Shown here piece by piece: positions 38,725 through 49,467 of a stretch of 64,000 nucleotides of DNA. Source of the stretch: Steromphala cineraria (lineage: Eukaryota > Mollusca > Gastropoda > Trochida > Trochidae); contig OU744730.1 of the NCBI GenBank assembly GCA_916613615.1, positions 36,813,315 to 36,877,314 of the forward strand, written 5' to 3'. The notes under the pieces are model-generated. The model was given only the letters and a program-made list of their open reading frames with translations, did not search any database and was not told the origin of the DNA. Within the stretch, counting starts at the first letter, position 1. Each line of letters opens with the position of its first letter. The translations under genes were made by a program, and so were the position numbers.

Positions 38725-39056
38725 TGATGACCATGGCTGCAGTTCAACACTAGATAGGGTATGTCAGAAAACATTCTGATGATCACGGCTGTAGTTCAAC
38801 TCTAGATAGGGTATGACAAAGAACATTCTGGCATGATCACGGCTGCAGTTCAACACTAGATAGGGTATGTCAGAGAACATTCTCACATGATCACGGCTGC
38901 AGTTCAACACTAGATAGGGTATGTCAGAGAACATTCTCACATGATCACGGCTGCAGTTCAACACTAGATAGGGTATGTCAGAGAACATTCTCACATGATC
39001 ACGGCTGCAGTTCAACACTAGATAGGGTATGTCAGAGAAAATTCTGGCATGATCAA
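38725..39056. repeat. 54-bp minisatellite
   Basis: About six copies of a unit with ATGATCACGGCTGCAGTTCA and ACACTAGATAGGGTATGTCA. The period is 54 bp (18 codons), so the minus strand stays open and repeats an 18-residue peptide with SDIPYLVLNCSRDH. No sign that it is a gene. Confidence 0.95.
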
Positions 39057-39059
39057 AAA

Positions 39060-39700
39060 GTCCCATAGAATAAAACAAATAAATTGATATTTTATTATCT
39101 AAACTAGTTATCAATAATCGAGTGTCCTCCTTCGCTAGCGGCAAGCGCATAACTAATTCTTTGCTTGTCGGGACCGCATGAATCAGAAGTTCTTTATTCT
39201 TTCTTTTAAAAAATACCTTTAGAATTTGAATCATAAATCAATTCGTTAATTAATTTCAGTTGAATATAACCAGATGATGAATTGCGATTGGAAATAGTAC
39301 AATATTTATGTTATCAAAACGTATTTGTTTTGAATAAAGTGACATTTACATTTTATATTTATCAATATATTATTTGAAGTTTGTCATAAGGGCAAATAAT
39401 TTTAAACTTTATTAAGAAACAATTGAAATTTATACATGTATGTATGTACTCATTCAATTTAATACAATTCATATGATTGCCATCAGTACAACTTTCAGAA
39501 ATCACCAGAAGGAACAAATCTCAATCCTAAACCGAACAAAATTCGACGGATTTGAATGTTTATCAAGATATTTTTATCTTATTTGTTCCGTTATCACATT
39601 CCTTTGTTTCATGGCCCCATGCGTACTTATATAAAATATAGCCTTCTTCAAATTCTGTTATATATCCTCATGTTATTAATAATTCATATATTTTTTCCAG
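39060..39700. other. No gene seen; AT-rich sequence before the signal-peptide exon
   Basis: Presumed intron 1 of the Neto-like gene. It ends in a TTTTTTCCAG acceptor. Confidence 0.5.
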
Positions 39701-39754
39701 AGCTATTTTTCTTGTGGTTTCTGGCATTTGTTGGTCCTATTGTCGCTGTGAGAG
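39701..39754 (+). CDS. Neto-like gene: signal-peptide exon
   Basis: A 54-bp exon between TTTTTTCCAG and GTAAGT. It encodes (x)LFFLWFLAFVGPIVAVR, a strongly hydrophobic stretch ending in small residues, as expected for the signal peptide core and cleavage region of a secreted or type I membrane protein. It starts and ends in phase 1, matching the MMEV exon before and the CUB exon after it. It has no methionine of its own. The upstream frame through TTTTTTCC is open, but the splice-like tract argues for an exon boundary. Confidence 0.6.
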
Positions 39755-39867
39755 GTAAGTTGATGGAGACTGTAAATCCCTTTATTACTAAAACCTGTAT
39801 CGATCACCATCTTGTGCAAACAAACGATTCGATGACGTGGTGCTCACTGTATGTAATACGCGACAAC

Positions 39868-40302
39868 CAGTCTGATTAAAATCGACCGTGCTACGAGGAA
39901 TAAAATATATTAATATTGTCTCTATCGGGGCTCGAACCATTCGGGATATCCTCTCCGTCTCGGTCTGAATGCACCCACCTCAATCGCGTGTTGCTGTAAC
40001 CAGTTTAGCGCAGACAAACCCAGTCGTAAGCTATCCAATCACATCCTCGTTTTTAAATAGCGTTTAGCGGCGATTATGTATAACGAATGGTACACTGGAG
40101 TTACCTGCCCCTAGTATGATATCGAAGCTTTACTGCGCTCCTTTCGATTGGCTAGATAAGCTTCTGTAAGAACATGCGGGTAATAGGGGTGCCTTCAGAC
40201 TGTGAATGAGAGGAAAGCCGGGCTGGGTGAGGTTCGAACCCCGCTAGAGATAATATTATTACACTGTTTTTCCTCGAATCACAGTCGATTTTAATCAGAC
40301 TG
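39868..40302. mobile_element. 435-bp MITE with long TIRs and 9-bp target duplication
   Basis: Inverted arms of about 72 bp (39868-39938 and 40232-40302) share CAGTCTGATTAAAATCGAC and GGGGYTCGAACC. The outer flanks are CGCGACAAC (39859-39867) and CGCGACGAC (40303-40311), a 9-bp duplication with one mismatch, typical of Mutator-like elements. It lies inside an intron of the Neto-like gene. The arms contain GGTTCGAACC, a match to the tRNA B box. Confidence 0.85.
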
Positions 40303-40554
40303 CGCGACGACAGCTGTCAATTCAATTTATTTCTATACTTAAAGGCCACAGGCCTATAGTACAAAGGATACATTTACCTCCTTCGCAGGGATCATAATAT
40401 GGTGATAGTTATAATTTTTAAACATATCATATATAGTGAAATATTATACTATAGCATATACAATTTCTCAAAATAGACATCATATCACAGAAAATCAGAA
40501 AATCAACCCCCCCCCAAAATCAAACAATAGAATATACAATCAATTCATACTAGT

Positions 40555-43500
40555 TCATACATTGTTCTTTCTTAGTAACATGGCATGATAAATAAATGTT
40601 GACAACTTACGCACAAGAACAGTATTGTCAGTACTTAACAGTAAAGAAAATTTAAACCAATTTGGATGAAAATGATAGTATTGGGGAATATTGTTTGTTC
40701 TGAGGTCAGCATAAAACGGGCAAATCAAAAGGAAATGATATTCGTCTTCAACGTGATTAAGATTACAGAATTTACAAATTCTCATTTCCTTTAGTATATT
40801 AAAATATCGTCCTGTCTCCATGGCCAAATCGTGAGATGAGCACCTGAAGCGTGCAAGTGCAATTCGAAATTTTCTAATATTCAATGAACTCAAATAGTAT
40901 TCTCTGTATATATCTGATTTAAACATTCTGTAGAAAAAAGATTTATTTGAAACTGAAAGAGACATAGACCATTCCTGTGTAAATATATCTTTCAGTCTCT
41001 GTGACACAACGTTAACAAAATTTGTATCTAACTGAACATTCTGACTCTGCCATATATCACCAAAACCAATGGTATTTAATAAAATACGAATGTTTGATAC
41101 CCAATTAGTCTTGCCTCTCTTATCATACAGCATCATCATGTCGTAACATTGTCGTGGGTATCTTGAAGAAGGCATATTTAGAAGACGAATCCAAAATTTT
41201 ATAATTCTAGTTTTAGCAAAAATGTTAATTGGGAATCTGCCGCATTCCCCATATACAATATTGCTAGGAGTATTAGACTTCACTCCTAGAAATTTCTTAC
41301 AAGCATATAAGTGAATTCTCTCAATAGTTTCAAAGTGTTGAAATCCCCATACTTCCGACCCATATAATAGAATCGGAAGAATTCTAGAGTCGAATATTTT
41401 AAAAAAGGATTTAACATCAATATCCACGAGTTTGCAAAGACTTTTCAAAACACCAATTAATATATTTTTGGCCTGTGTTGAAGATAAAGATATTTATATG
41501 ACTTAGTCACAAATAGTGGTCTACCCTTATAATACCATTTTTCCATTTTAGACAGCTTACCTCCGTTCTTAAAAACTATAATTTAAGTTTTTTCCATATT
41601 GATAGTTAATCCTGCAGCATCACAATAGTGTTCTAATTCAATAATGAGGCGCTGTAGCCCAACAGTACTCTCGAATATAAGATCATATCATCGGCAAACA
41701 GTAATAAGAACAATTCCGTTATATAGGGGTGTAACTGAATGCCATGATAATCATTACCTTGAATAATCAAAGCAAATTCATTGATAAACATCGAAAACAG
41801 GAAAGGACTCAGAATACAACCTTGCCTAAGGCCAACATTGCAGGTAAAAGAATCTAATATTTCATGGTTATTTCTGATTCATACTTTCACATTATTATAA
41901 ATACTTCGTAACAAAGAATTCATCTTTGGACTTATGCCATGTCTCTCCATTACCTCCCAAAGTTTTGCTTTCTGTATCGAATCAAACGCCTTTTTAAAAT
42001 CGACGAACAATGCATATAATTTATTTCCTTTTATACCAAGGCACTTCTGAATTATCGAATGTAAAATGAAAATATTATCTACTGTGCTATATCCCGCCCT
42101 AAAACCAGCTTGAGATTCATCTATTTTATCAAATGTATCCGCCCAAAAAGATAATCTTTTGTTAATAATATATACAAATACTTTTCCAAAGGTACTAAGC
42201 AAATTTATCCCTCTATAATTATCTACATTGTTAATATTGCCGCTCTTGTGGATCGGTATAATGATTCCAGTAGTCCAGGACGATGGGAAGCTACCACTGT
42301 CTAAAATGACATTAAATATTAACTCCAGATACGGTAACAAAATATCTCCCGAATGTTTTATAAATTCTGGTAGGATATCATCTACGCCCGCTGCTTTACC
42401 AGCCTTTAAATGTTGTATACTGTCCAAAATTTCTTGCCTACTTATTGGCGTGTCTAAAATGTCAGTAGACAAATTGTCAAAGTCAGTAAGTAGTTGGTCA
42501 TCAATAGTCGACTTTACATCGCCTGCATTACCTGCTTCCTTGCCGATAGACGAAAACAAATTTTTAAAATGTTCATACCATTCATTAGTACCGATATTAT
42601 GTTCTTTTGTTTTTTTCCCATTTAATTCTTTGAGGATTGACCAAAATTCTTTAGAATTGCAACTGTTTTCAAGTCTGTTTTGTTTATTCCTATAATATTC
42701 CATTCGTTTCTGCTTACACATAGCGTTATAAACATTTCTTGTCGCATGATAATCGTGTAATTGTTGATTGTCTTTATGGATTCGAAATTGATTAAGTTTA
42801 TGACAACGTTCTTCTTTCAATCTCTTGCACTCACCGTCATACCACGGGTTATTATCAATCATATTTCTAGCCGTAAACTTTCTTTTCATACCTGCTGCAG
42901 CAGTACACATCGCATCCACAATACATTGTACACTTTTATCAATATCAGTAAATACAATATCTAGACATCTATCAAGTAATTCTTGTACATTATCTGACAA
43001 CAGGTTTTCTCTTAATTCATCAGATTTTTCTGCGTTCCATACAAACTTAAAGCTATGTTTAGCAACATTTCTATTAACAACCTCTTCCCGTTTATTTATT
43101 GTAAGCACTTTCATCGTGAGTGGGAGATGCATAGACTCTGTACGTGACTGTATATTAAAATCAACACAATCACTAAACACGCATGATGACGTTATTACGT
43201 AGTCAATTACGCTGGCCCCCATTGGACCAATGAATGTGAAATCTCCGATCTTATTATCATCTCCGCTTCTGCCATTCACGATATGAATATTCAAAATAGT
43301 GCATAATTCTAACAGAGGTCTACCAAATGTATTAACAGTTTTATCAACGGAGAATCTTTCGAGATTAAACCGATCTACCAGAAAATCCCAATTTGAATCT
43401 CTCCCCTCTACATGTTCAAACAGATCATCTTCAATAAAGTCAGGATCATTACCGGTTCTCGCGTTCAAGTCTCCGCCACATAAAACAGTTGCATTTGGAT

Positions 43501-43903
43501 GATCTGATAACATGTCTATCAAGTTTTCTTGTAACATTTCAATTCCATTTTTACAAATAACATGTGGCTGGTCATACCATGAAGACCCCTCAGGGTGTAC
43601 ATAAACACAAGAATACAACAATTCATCAGCTTTAAAAACACTCTCTTTAAACATAATGCTAACTGCGTTTTCAGTAATTTTGCACCACTTAATGTATTGT
43701 TTAAGACACTTTCTTACTAAAACTAAAATACCACCTGATAATCTCCCGAAATTGGATAACTTCTCTGCCGATTTTTTGAAAGCTACATAATCATCAAACA
43801 GATCATCTACATCATATTCACTCAACCAAGTTTCAGTAAGTCCTATGATATCGAACTTTTTAACATAAATGATAAAATCGTTGTCAGTTAGCTTAGCTGT
43901 CAA
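40555..43903 (-). pseudogene. LINE ORF2: endonuclease and reverse transcriptase, broken
   Basis: It would nick target DNA and copy LINE RNA into the genome. The frame stays open upstream of 43903 almost to the ORF1 stop (FLFWNVSGL precedes it). N-terminal APE endonuclease: GLTETW, CGGDLNARTG, VIDYV, SMHLPLT. Reverse transcriptase: PIHKSGNINNVDNYRGINLL, ESQAGFRAGYSTVDNIF, ALFVDFKKAFDS. A TGA at 41879 (CGA in the sister LINE) stops the frame just before RQGCILSPFLF and LFADDMILY. Frameshifts follow near 41690, and about 50 bp are missing near 41490. The C-terminal 297 codons (41448-40555) hold LLYGSEVWGF and the knuckle CKFCNLNHVEDEYHFLLIC (CX2CX9HX4C). It cannot make a full-length enzyme. Confidence 0.93.
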
Positions 43904-44043
43904 ACCAGAAACATTCCAGAAAAGAAAAGACTGGTAATAATCATCTTTTGACGATCGTGACTGACTAGAGGATGAATATTTGGTCGTAACGCTGTTTGGC
44001 GAAAAGGTATCAGAAACTAGACCCTGGCCTCCCCCGGGCCCCC

Positions 44044-44854
44044 CTATTGTACCCGACCTCGTCTGGAGTGCGATCTGAGAGTTCTAACACCCCCTGACAA
44101 TCCTGACGTCACTTCCGTCCCCCTCTCAGATCGTGCACCCCATGCACCACTCTCACCTCTTGGCTGACTGAGAAGCTTATTCCCTTTATAATAGTATCTA
44201 TTCTCCGGGTCATTCTTTCTGTGTCGGTCAAGTTCCTGTTTTTGGAAAAGGGTCAAGTCATTTGCAATGCCAATTTTCTTGTCTCTTAGAACATCCCTCA
44301 TCTTCACTGATCTCCACTTATCCTCCCAATGCCGCATTTGCACAATCATCGGCCTTGCCTTCTCTGTGTTTTTGCCTAGACGATGGGCCCTTTCAATGTC
44401 CCTAGGGATCAGTGGGGGCATGTCTTTTATTTTCCTGGCATCGTTTAACACATCGAGTACTTTCTTCTTACTCTCTGTGTATGTCTCGTTTGGCGTGTCC
44501 TCTATGTTGTACAATATCATGTTGTTTCTTCTCCCCCTCCTCTCCTGATCCTCTATACGTGATTCTAGATGATCAATATAACTCTCCATATATTCATATT
44601 TCTGATGTAGATCGTTTATATCAATCCTTAGAATATCTTGATTTTCCTTGCTTTCATTCACCTCACGTTTTACATCTGAAATCTCTGTTCTTATAGCGTT
44701 AATGTCACCTCTAATTGCGTTTATGTCATTCGACACCTTATCTCCTAGCTCTTTAAACTGGGCGATAATCTCGTGTTTAAAAGAATCAAGTTCAGGGCTG
44801 ATAGGTCCTGGATTCATTTCGACATCTCCAGATTGCAATAGATGTAATTTACCC
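44044..44854 (-). pseudogene. LINE ORF1 with N-terminal 2A-like motif, 5'-incomplete
   Basis: ORF1 proteins of LINEs coat the RNA and trimerise through coiled coils. Here the first residues are GKLHLLQSGDVEMNPGP, a canonical 2A-like ribosome-skipping signature (DxExNPGP). A heptad-rich coiled coil follows (about residues 25-105, NDINAIRGDINAIR onwards), then an RRM-like core (RRNNMILYNIED; RAHRLGKNTEKARPMIVQM) and a C-terminal KIGIANDLTLFQKQELDRHR segment, an arrangement like the L1 ORF1p family. The frame is open back to a TAA at 44881-44883, but no ATG precedes the motif; the codon before GKL is GTG. Either the copy is 5'-truncated here or translation starts elsewhere. Confidence 0.85.
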
Positions 44855-44863
44855 ACAGCTGTC

Positions 44864-45772
44864 TTGAACGAGCAAATGTGTTACGTTTTTGAACGAGCGA
44901 CTATATAGGAGTTTGAACGAGAGCGGCAGTAATCAGTAAGGTGGGCTGGTAAATACTTTGTCAAATTCTAACCAGACTGTGTTTTCCAGTAAAAAAATAT
45001 ACGATAGATGTGCAATAAATATTGCATATATGGAAATTACATATTTGAAATCAGCAATGACATAAATAGACTCACACTCAACATAACAAAAAGTACATAT
45101 TGCATTGTCAAGTTTCATTTTCAAGAGCTTCTTTTTGTGTATATAATCCTATACAAAAATTATACTGAATCAAAAAGCTTAATATCTTTAATATTCTTAT
45201 TATATTAATCTAATAATATTGAGATTACCATCTTCTATGGTATTCTTAGTACAACATGATTTCCATGCCATTAATACATCTTTCCAAATAGGACTATCAG
45301 TTTGAGCAATATATACTGAATATTAGAGCCATATTTAAGGAAATCATCTCATGAAAAATTACAGGCATATTTCGTTTTTTTTAAATACCGTTTTGAGTGT
45401 GGATAATTTCATTGCATTGATAAATGCGTAAGCCCCCTTCTGTAAACTCCTTTTTATATGCTGCGTTTTATTTTGTCAGTTTACCATTCCAAAAATATTT
45501 CAAGAGAATTTATAAATTCTTCAGGTGGATTACGTAAAATATGGAAAATGTGAACTCACTTTGAAAGAGCCAATGTTTTAATTACTGTCAATCAATGTCA
45601 AATTTCTTTTTCTTCATGTTGCTAGTAATCTGTTGACATCTCGCCTTGGTCATGGTTATGCTTTCTGGAATAGGGTTTAGAAGGACGAGGTGGTTAGTAT
45701 CCGTATTTTTTGAAAGAATAACCACAGAAGGTACAGTTAGAAATAACATTTCCTAAAATGTTACTGTTTAAG
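44864..45772. other. Intronic, no gene seen
   Basis: AT-rich intron of the Neto-like gene between the LINE and the first CUB exon. Confidence 0.5.
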
Positions 45773-45943
45773 AACTGAATTCCCCTGAAGCCCTAAGGAT
45801 AGCCCCTCCTCCAATGACCTTTGATGAAGTTTCTTCCAAATGCTGGAACTTCACTCGTGGCAACTATCAGAAGATGGAGTTCTACAGCCCTGGTTTCCCA
45901 TTGAAATACACCAATGACACCGACTGTGTTTTATATTTGGAAG
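45773..45943 (+). CDS. Neto-like gene: first half of CUB1
   Basis: Codes for a linker and the N-terminal half of a CUB domain: CWNFTRGNYQKMEFYSPGFP, then LKYTNDTDCVLYLE, with the first two CUB cysteines and the SPGFP turn (family pattern SP.YP). It ends in phase 1 before GTACGT; with the next exon it reads LEAPRNF, as in Neto proteins. The left edge is uncertain: AG acceptors at 45772, 45790 and 45802 all keep phase 1 and differ only by 6 or 10 linker codons. The frame is closed upstream by a TAA at 45769. Confidence 0.75.
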
Positions 45944-46073
45944 GTACGTTATGTTTCACATTGGTTTTATTTTTGAATTTTGTTTAATTTCATTTAAGGA
46001 TAGTTATGTCATCCAAGTGTTTGCAACATATGTGATACATGTTGAGGGTACATCATTGTTGCATTATTTTGTA

Positions 46074-46375
46074 TTGGCTCATCAGGCCTGTAAGGCCCCG
46101 TGAGCTAATGGCATGATGTCCGGCGTCCGTCCATCCGTAAACTTCGTGCATTTTCGACTCCTCCTTATAGAGCATAATGCATAGACAGCTCAAACTTTGT
46201 GTACAGACTCCTTGGCTAGTAAGGATCATAATTCATTGATGGTCATGTGACCCCTAATCAAGACCACACAGGCCACGCCCTTAAAACCTAGAGGGGAACC
46301 ACATTGACCACACCCTAAAGAAAATTTCAATATGAAGACTGATAAGCTGCAGAGCCAATGGCTCTATTTTTAGGA
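46074..46375 (+). repeat. Central-repeat element, block G (short copy)
   Basis: Head GGCTCATCAGGCCTGTAAGG, CCGTCCATCC, about one and a half units, then a tail with AGAGCCAATGGCTCTATTTT. It lies in the intron between the two CUB1 exons. Confidence 0.85.
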
Positions 46376-46500
46376 AATAATCAATAACGGCACGTCTCTA
46401 AGTTATTATGATAACATGTATTATACTGTAACATTGAAGATACCAAGACCATTGGTATCCTTTAAAGGATATGTTTGCATTATTGACTTTTTAATACTTT

Positions 46501-46800
46501 GGGTACGGGATAGCTCAGTGGGGTACGGGATAGCTCCGTGGGGTACGGGTGGATACGTGAACTCATGCATACGCCGAGCTGTCGGTTATCAGCGTTCAGC
46601 CAGCTGTGAATGGGTACTCTGTGAGGCATAGAGTGGTCCCTAAACTGAGCGTCATATATATGGATGCCGGTTGAATACTCCCCAGGGAGTTGAATTGGAA
46701 AACATTATCGGATCGTGAACTGCCATTGACCAGGGAAAAACATGTAAGCGCCTTAGCAACCACGAGTGGATGGATATGCGCTCTATATTAATATATATAT
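46501..46800 (+). repeat. tRNA-derived SINE with duplicated A box
   Basis: GATAGCTCAGTGG matches the tRNA/SINE A box. The 20-bp segment at 46501-46520 is repeated at 46521-46540 with one change. Downstream are CCAGCTGTGAATGGGTACTC and GCGCTCTATATTAATAT, the body and tail style of metazoan SINEs. The B box is degraded. Confidence 0.55.
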
Positions 46801-46906
46801 ATATTGTTCAAAAATCTGTATATTTTGTGTATGACTTGTATAAGGATATTTTGTTTTATTAGTTTATTATGTGACCTGATTTATATGAGTAAGTTTTGTA
46901 TTTCAG

Positions 46907-47161
46907 CTCCCCGAAACTTCGTTATTCAACTTGACTTCCGAGAAGTGTTCAAAATAGAGAACTCTGAGAAATGCAAGTATGACTTCTTAGAGGTGCGGGA
47001 CGGCCCCTTCGCCTACTCGCCGTTGATCCAGCGCTACTGCGGCTCCAGCTTCCCCCCACTACTCACCTCGTCCTCCAGACACCTTTGGCTCAGGTTCAAG
47101 TCGGATGACCTCATACAGGACCAGGGCTTCAGGGCCATCTACTCCTACATCAAGCAGCCCA
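46907..47161 (+). CDS. Neto-like gene: second half of CUB1
   Basis: A 255-bp exon between TATTTCAG and GTCAGT, phase 1 at both ends. It encodes APRNFVIQLDFREVF, EKCKYDFLEVRDGPFAYSPL, IQRYCGSSFPPLLTSSSRHL and WLRFKSDD...GFRAIYSYI. The last two CUB cysteines and the acidic CUB calcium-site residues (YDFLEVRDG, KSDD) are present. The phrase LEVRDGPFAYSPLIQRYCG is close to the Neto signature (EVRDGPFGFSP.I...CG) and less like tolloid or neuropilin CUBs. Neto proteins are type I membrane auxiliary subunits of kainate-type glutamate receptors with two CUBs and an LDLa module. It is GC-richer than its surroundings, as expected for a conserved exon. Confidence 0.85.
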
Positions 47162-47382
47162 GTCAGTATTTATTGCAGCTGTTAAAGCGACCTTCTTTGT
47201 ACATCAGATGATAATACCAAGGAAGTGTGAAAGTAACCCGATTGCCTCATGTTGCGGCAAGTCTAATTTTCCATAACTGTTCAGTAGGCCTACCCGTTTA
47301 CTATACCCCCGGCCAGCGGTGTAGGCTAATATAAGTTACCATGTGTCAACTGGTGGGTACATGGTAACGAATTTCTCTCGCC

Positions 47383-47872
47383 GAGCACCCTTTCTGGTGT
47401 CCGGACGTCCGTCCATCCGTCCGTAAAGTTTGTGCATTTACGACTTCTTCTACAGAAACATAAGGCTTAGAAAGCTGAAATTTTATGTACATACTCTTTG
47501 ACTAGTGAGGATCTAAAATTGTGGCTTTGGTGGGCCTGTGACCTAATTTCATCTCCTTCTCCAGAAGCATAAGGCCTATAAAGTTGTAACTTTGTTTACA
47601 GACTCCTTGACTAGGGATTAAAAAGTTAAGCTTTGGTGGGCCTGTGGCCCCTAAAAGGTGCCACAGGGTCAACGCCCTAAAACCCTAGTTTCATCTTCTT
47701 CTCCAGAGATATTAAAGGCCTAGAACACTGCAACTTATCGCCTATATATTTAATGTTATATATATAATTGTTGACCCCTTGATCCCTACAAAGGGGGAAC
47801 CACCGTGGCCACACTCTACAGCAAAATTGAATATGAAGCCTGATGAGCTACAGAGCCAATGACTCTATTTTT
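47383..47872 (+). repeat. Central-repeat element, block H
   Basis: Head with CCGTCCATCCGTCCGTAAAG, three units (CATAAGGCTTAGAAAGCTGA; CTCCTTGACTAG; GGCCCCTAAAAGGTGCCACA), tail GCCTGATGAGCTACAGAGCC and GACTCTATTTTT. It lies in the intron after CUB1. Confidence 0.85.
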
Positions 47873-47874
47873 AC

Positions 47875-48865
47875 TTAACTGATGTTCATAGATCGTTTTT
47901 CTGTTTGCATAATTTGAATCTCTAGCTTGCTGACAGACAACCTTGCTGCGAGTGAATGGGCCGACAGGCCGTTGAGAAGTCCCACGGTTTGCTAATGTTT
48001 TTGAGGGGCACAAATCTTTTATTTGAAGAACATTTTACTTTTATCATGTTCTCAACATCATAATATTATCGGTATCCGTTGGGCGTGGCTAAGGGTCATA
48101 TACGGCTACCGATGCAAATTTCAAAGATCAAGGTTGGAACTTCTTTCGAAAATTCCGATGACGTCACAAGCGTTAACATTTTGAACGCCTTTAGCAACGG
48201 AGAGAGGCATTACAATATGAATGATAAATTGCATAAACGTTTATCTAAGAAATAACAACAAAACTTTATTGATCTATATATAGTCATATGTATGACTTAG
48301 CAGTGCTAAACCACTGTCATCACGAGTTGAATGAAACCGACCGAACAATTTTACTCACAGGTATACCAAAGGCTCTTTAAGTCTTATGTTCCATTTCATT
48401 TACCACTCTTCGGTGTTCTTTACTTTAGGCTTGTTCAGTTTGGTAGGGAAATCCACAGACTATCATCTAGTTTAGCTCTCCGGTCGTTAATGTTCGTTGT
48501 TTCAACGCAAGCTGCCATTGTAACTTAGCCTAAGGGAAAGTACGAGATTGGCTCGTCCTCTCGATGACGTCGGGTTAAAGAACGTCAGTTCGATACCGCC
48601 AAAGACCATTTAAAATGTTTTTCATTTAAGAAAATTATTGTATTTGATAGATTTATAAAATTCCAAAACCTTCGAGTCGTGACAAAATAGCTAAAACGGC
48701 AATAAAAGTCATTTATAAAGGAGGAATTATATTTTGTCAATTCACAGTCACAGTTATTGCTCTTTTCATTTGCATATATCAATGCGCGAATCTTAAAACA
48801 ACGTCAACTATTGAAAAGAAATCAGGTATTTTTTCGAATTGAATTTTAAAATGACATTGTATGAT
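47875..48865. other. Intronic, no gene seen
   Basis: AT-rich sequence without recognised features. Confidence 0.5.
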
Positions 48866-48870
48866 AGAGA

Positions 48871-48998
48871 AGTTATCATGCTCGTGTGTTTTGGGATCGT
48901 ATATATCCTGCACTAGGAATAAACCAAGGCTCGCAAAATATTTTTTTAATTCCTAATGCAGGATATTTACGATCCCAAAACACACTCTCATGATAACT
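48871..48998. repeat. Hairpin, 50-nt arms
   Basis: Arms 48871-48920 and 48949-48998 are reverse complements with about four mismatches, sharing TGTTTTGGGATCGTA and CTGCA-TAGGAAT; the loop is 28 nt. Confidence 0.9.
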
Positions 48999-49150
48999 AT
49001 TATATACCAGTAAAGTCATTCCATATAGATGACTTTAGCAATTCATCAAGTATAGTCTTTGTTTACCGAACAAGGGGCAAGGGAAATAACTCTTTGACAC
49101 TTCGTCGTTGCTTGTTACTTGGGGAGCCAGTGGCCGAGTTTAACATTTAG

Positions 49151-49253
49151 GAGATAAACAAACTGTGTTTTGAAATCAGCGGCATATGACGGAATTATTT
49201 TGGCTCTTAATTTAAAGTCAAACGCTGATTTCAAAACACAGTATGTTTATCTC
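49151..49253. repeat. Hairpin, 31-nt arms
   Basis: GAGATAAACA-ACTGTGTTTTG-AAATCAGCG (49151-49181) pairs with 49223-49253 with two mismatches; the loop is 41 nt. It lies 152 bp from the previous hairpin. Confidence 0.9.
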
Positions 49254-49467
49254 AATTTTACCATAAGAACGATTTAAAATCTAACTATATTCTTTCGCAT
49301 TGACCGAGGCGTACGCGTGCTGTGTCATGATGCCGTGCAAGATTTCCACGGAGCGACATTCACACGTTGACGGATTTGGTAATCTCGAATGACTAATATT
49401 AAAAATCTCATCGCTGACAAAGAAAAAGTCAAGCCTTTTTCAAACAAGTAGATTGTCTAGAATCAGC

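Larger units (their letters stand above)
40319..44854 (-). mobile_element. APE-type LINE, antisense in a Neto-like intron
   Basis: The unit contains ORF1 (44044-44854) and ORF2 (40555 to about 44040) on the minus strand. Its 3' end shares AAGGCCACAGGCCT and GAAATA with the LINE at 57.4 kb. The 9-mer ACAGCTGTC lies at 40310-40318 and again at 44855-44863, which may be the target duplication; the 5' end would then be cut inside ORF1. Confidence 0.75.

Noticed and set aside
38764..39234. 156-codon open frame with an 18-residue repeat
   Set aside because: It follows from the 54-bp period of the minisatellite; no recognisable domain or signal.
42228..43502. Plus-strand open frames opposite the LINE ORF2
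   Set aside because: They are antisense shadows of the reverse transcriptase and endonuclease frame.
46507..46580. tRNA gene
   Set aside because: Only an A box is good; there is no cloverleaf and the sequence continues into a SINE body.
46804..46906. Upstream extension of the CUB exon to the Met at 46804
   Set aside because: TTTGTATTTCAG is a good acceptor and the CUB alignment starts exactly after it; the upstream stretch is AT-rich intron.
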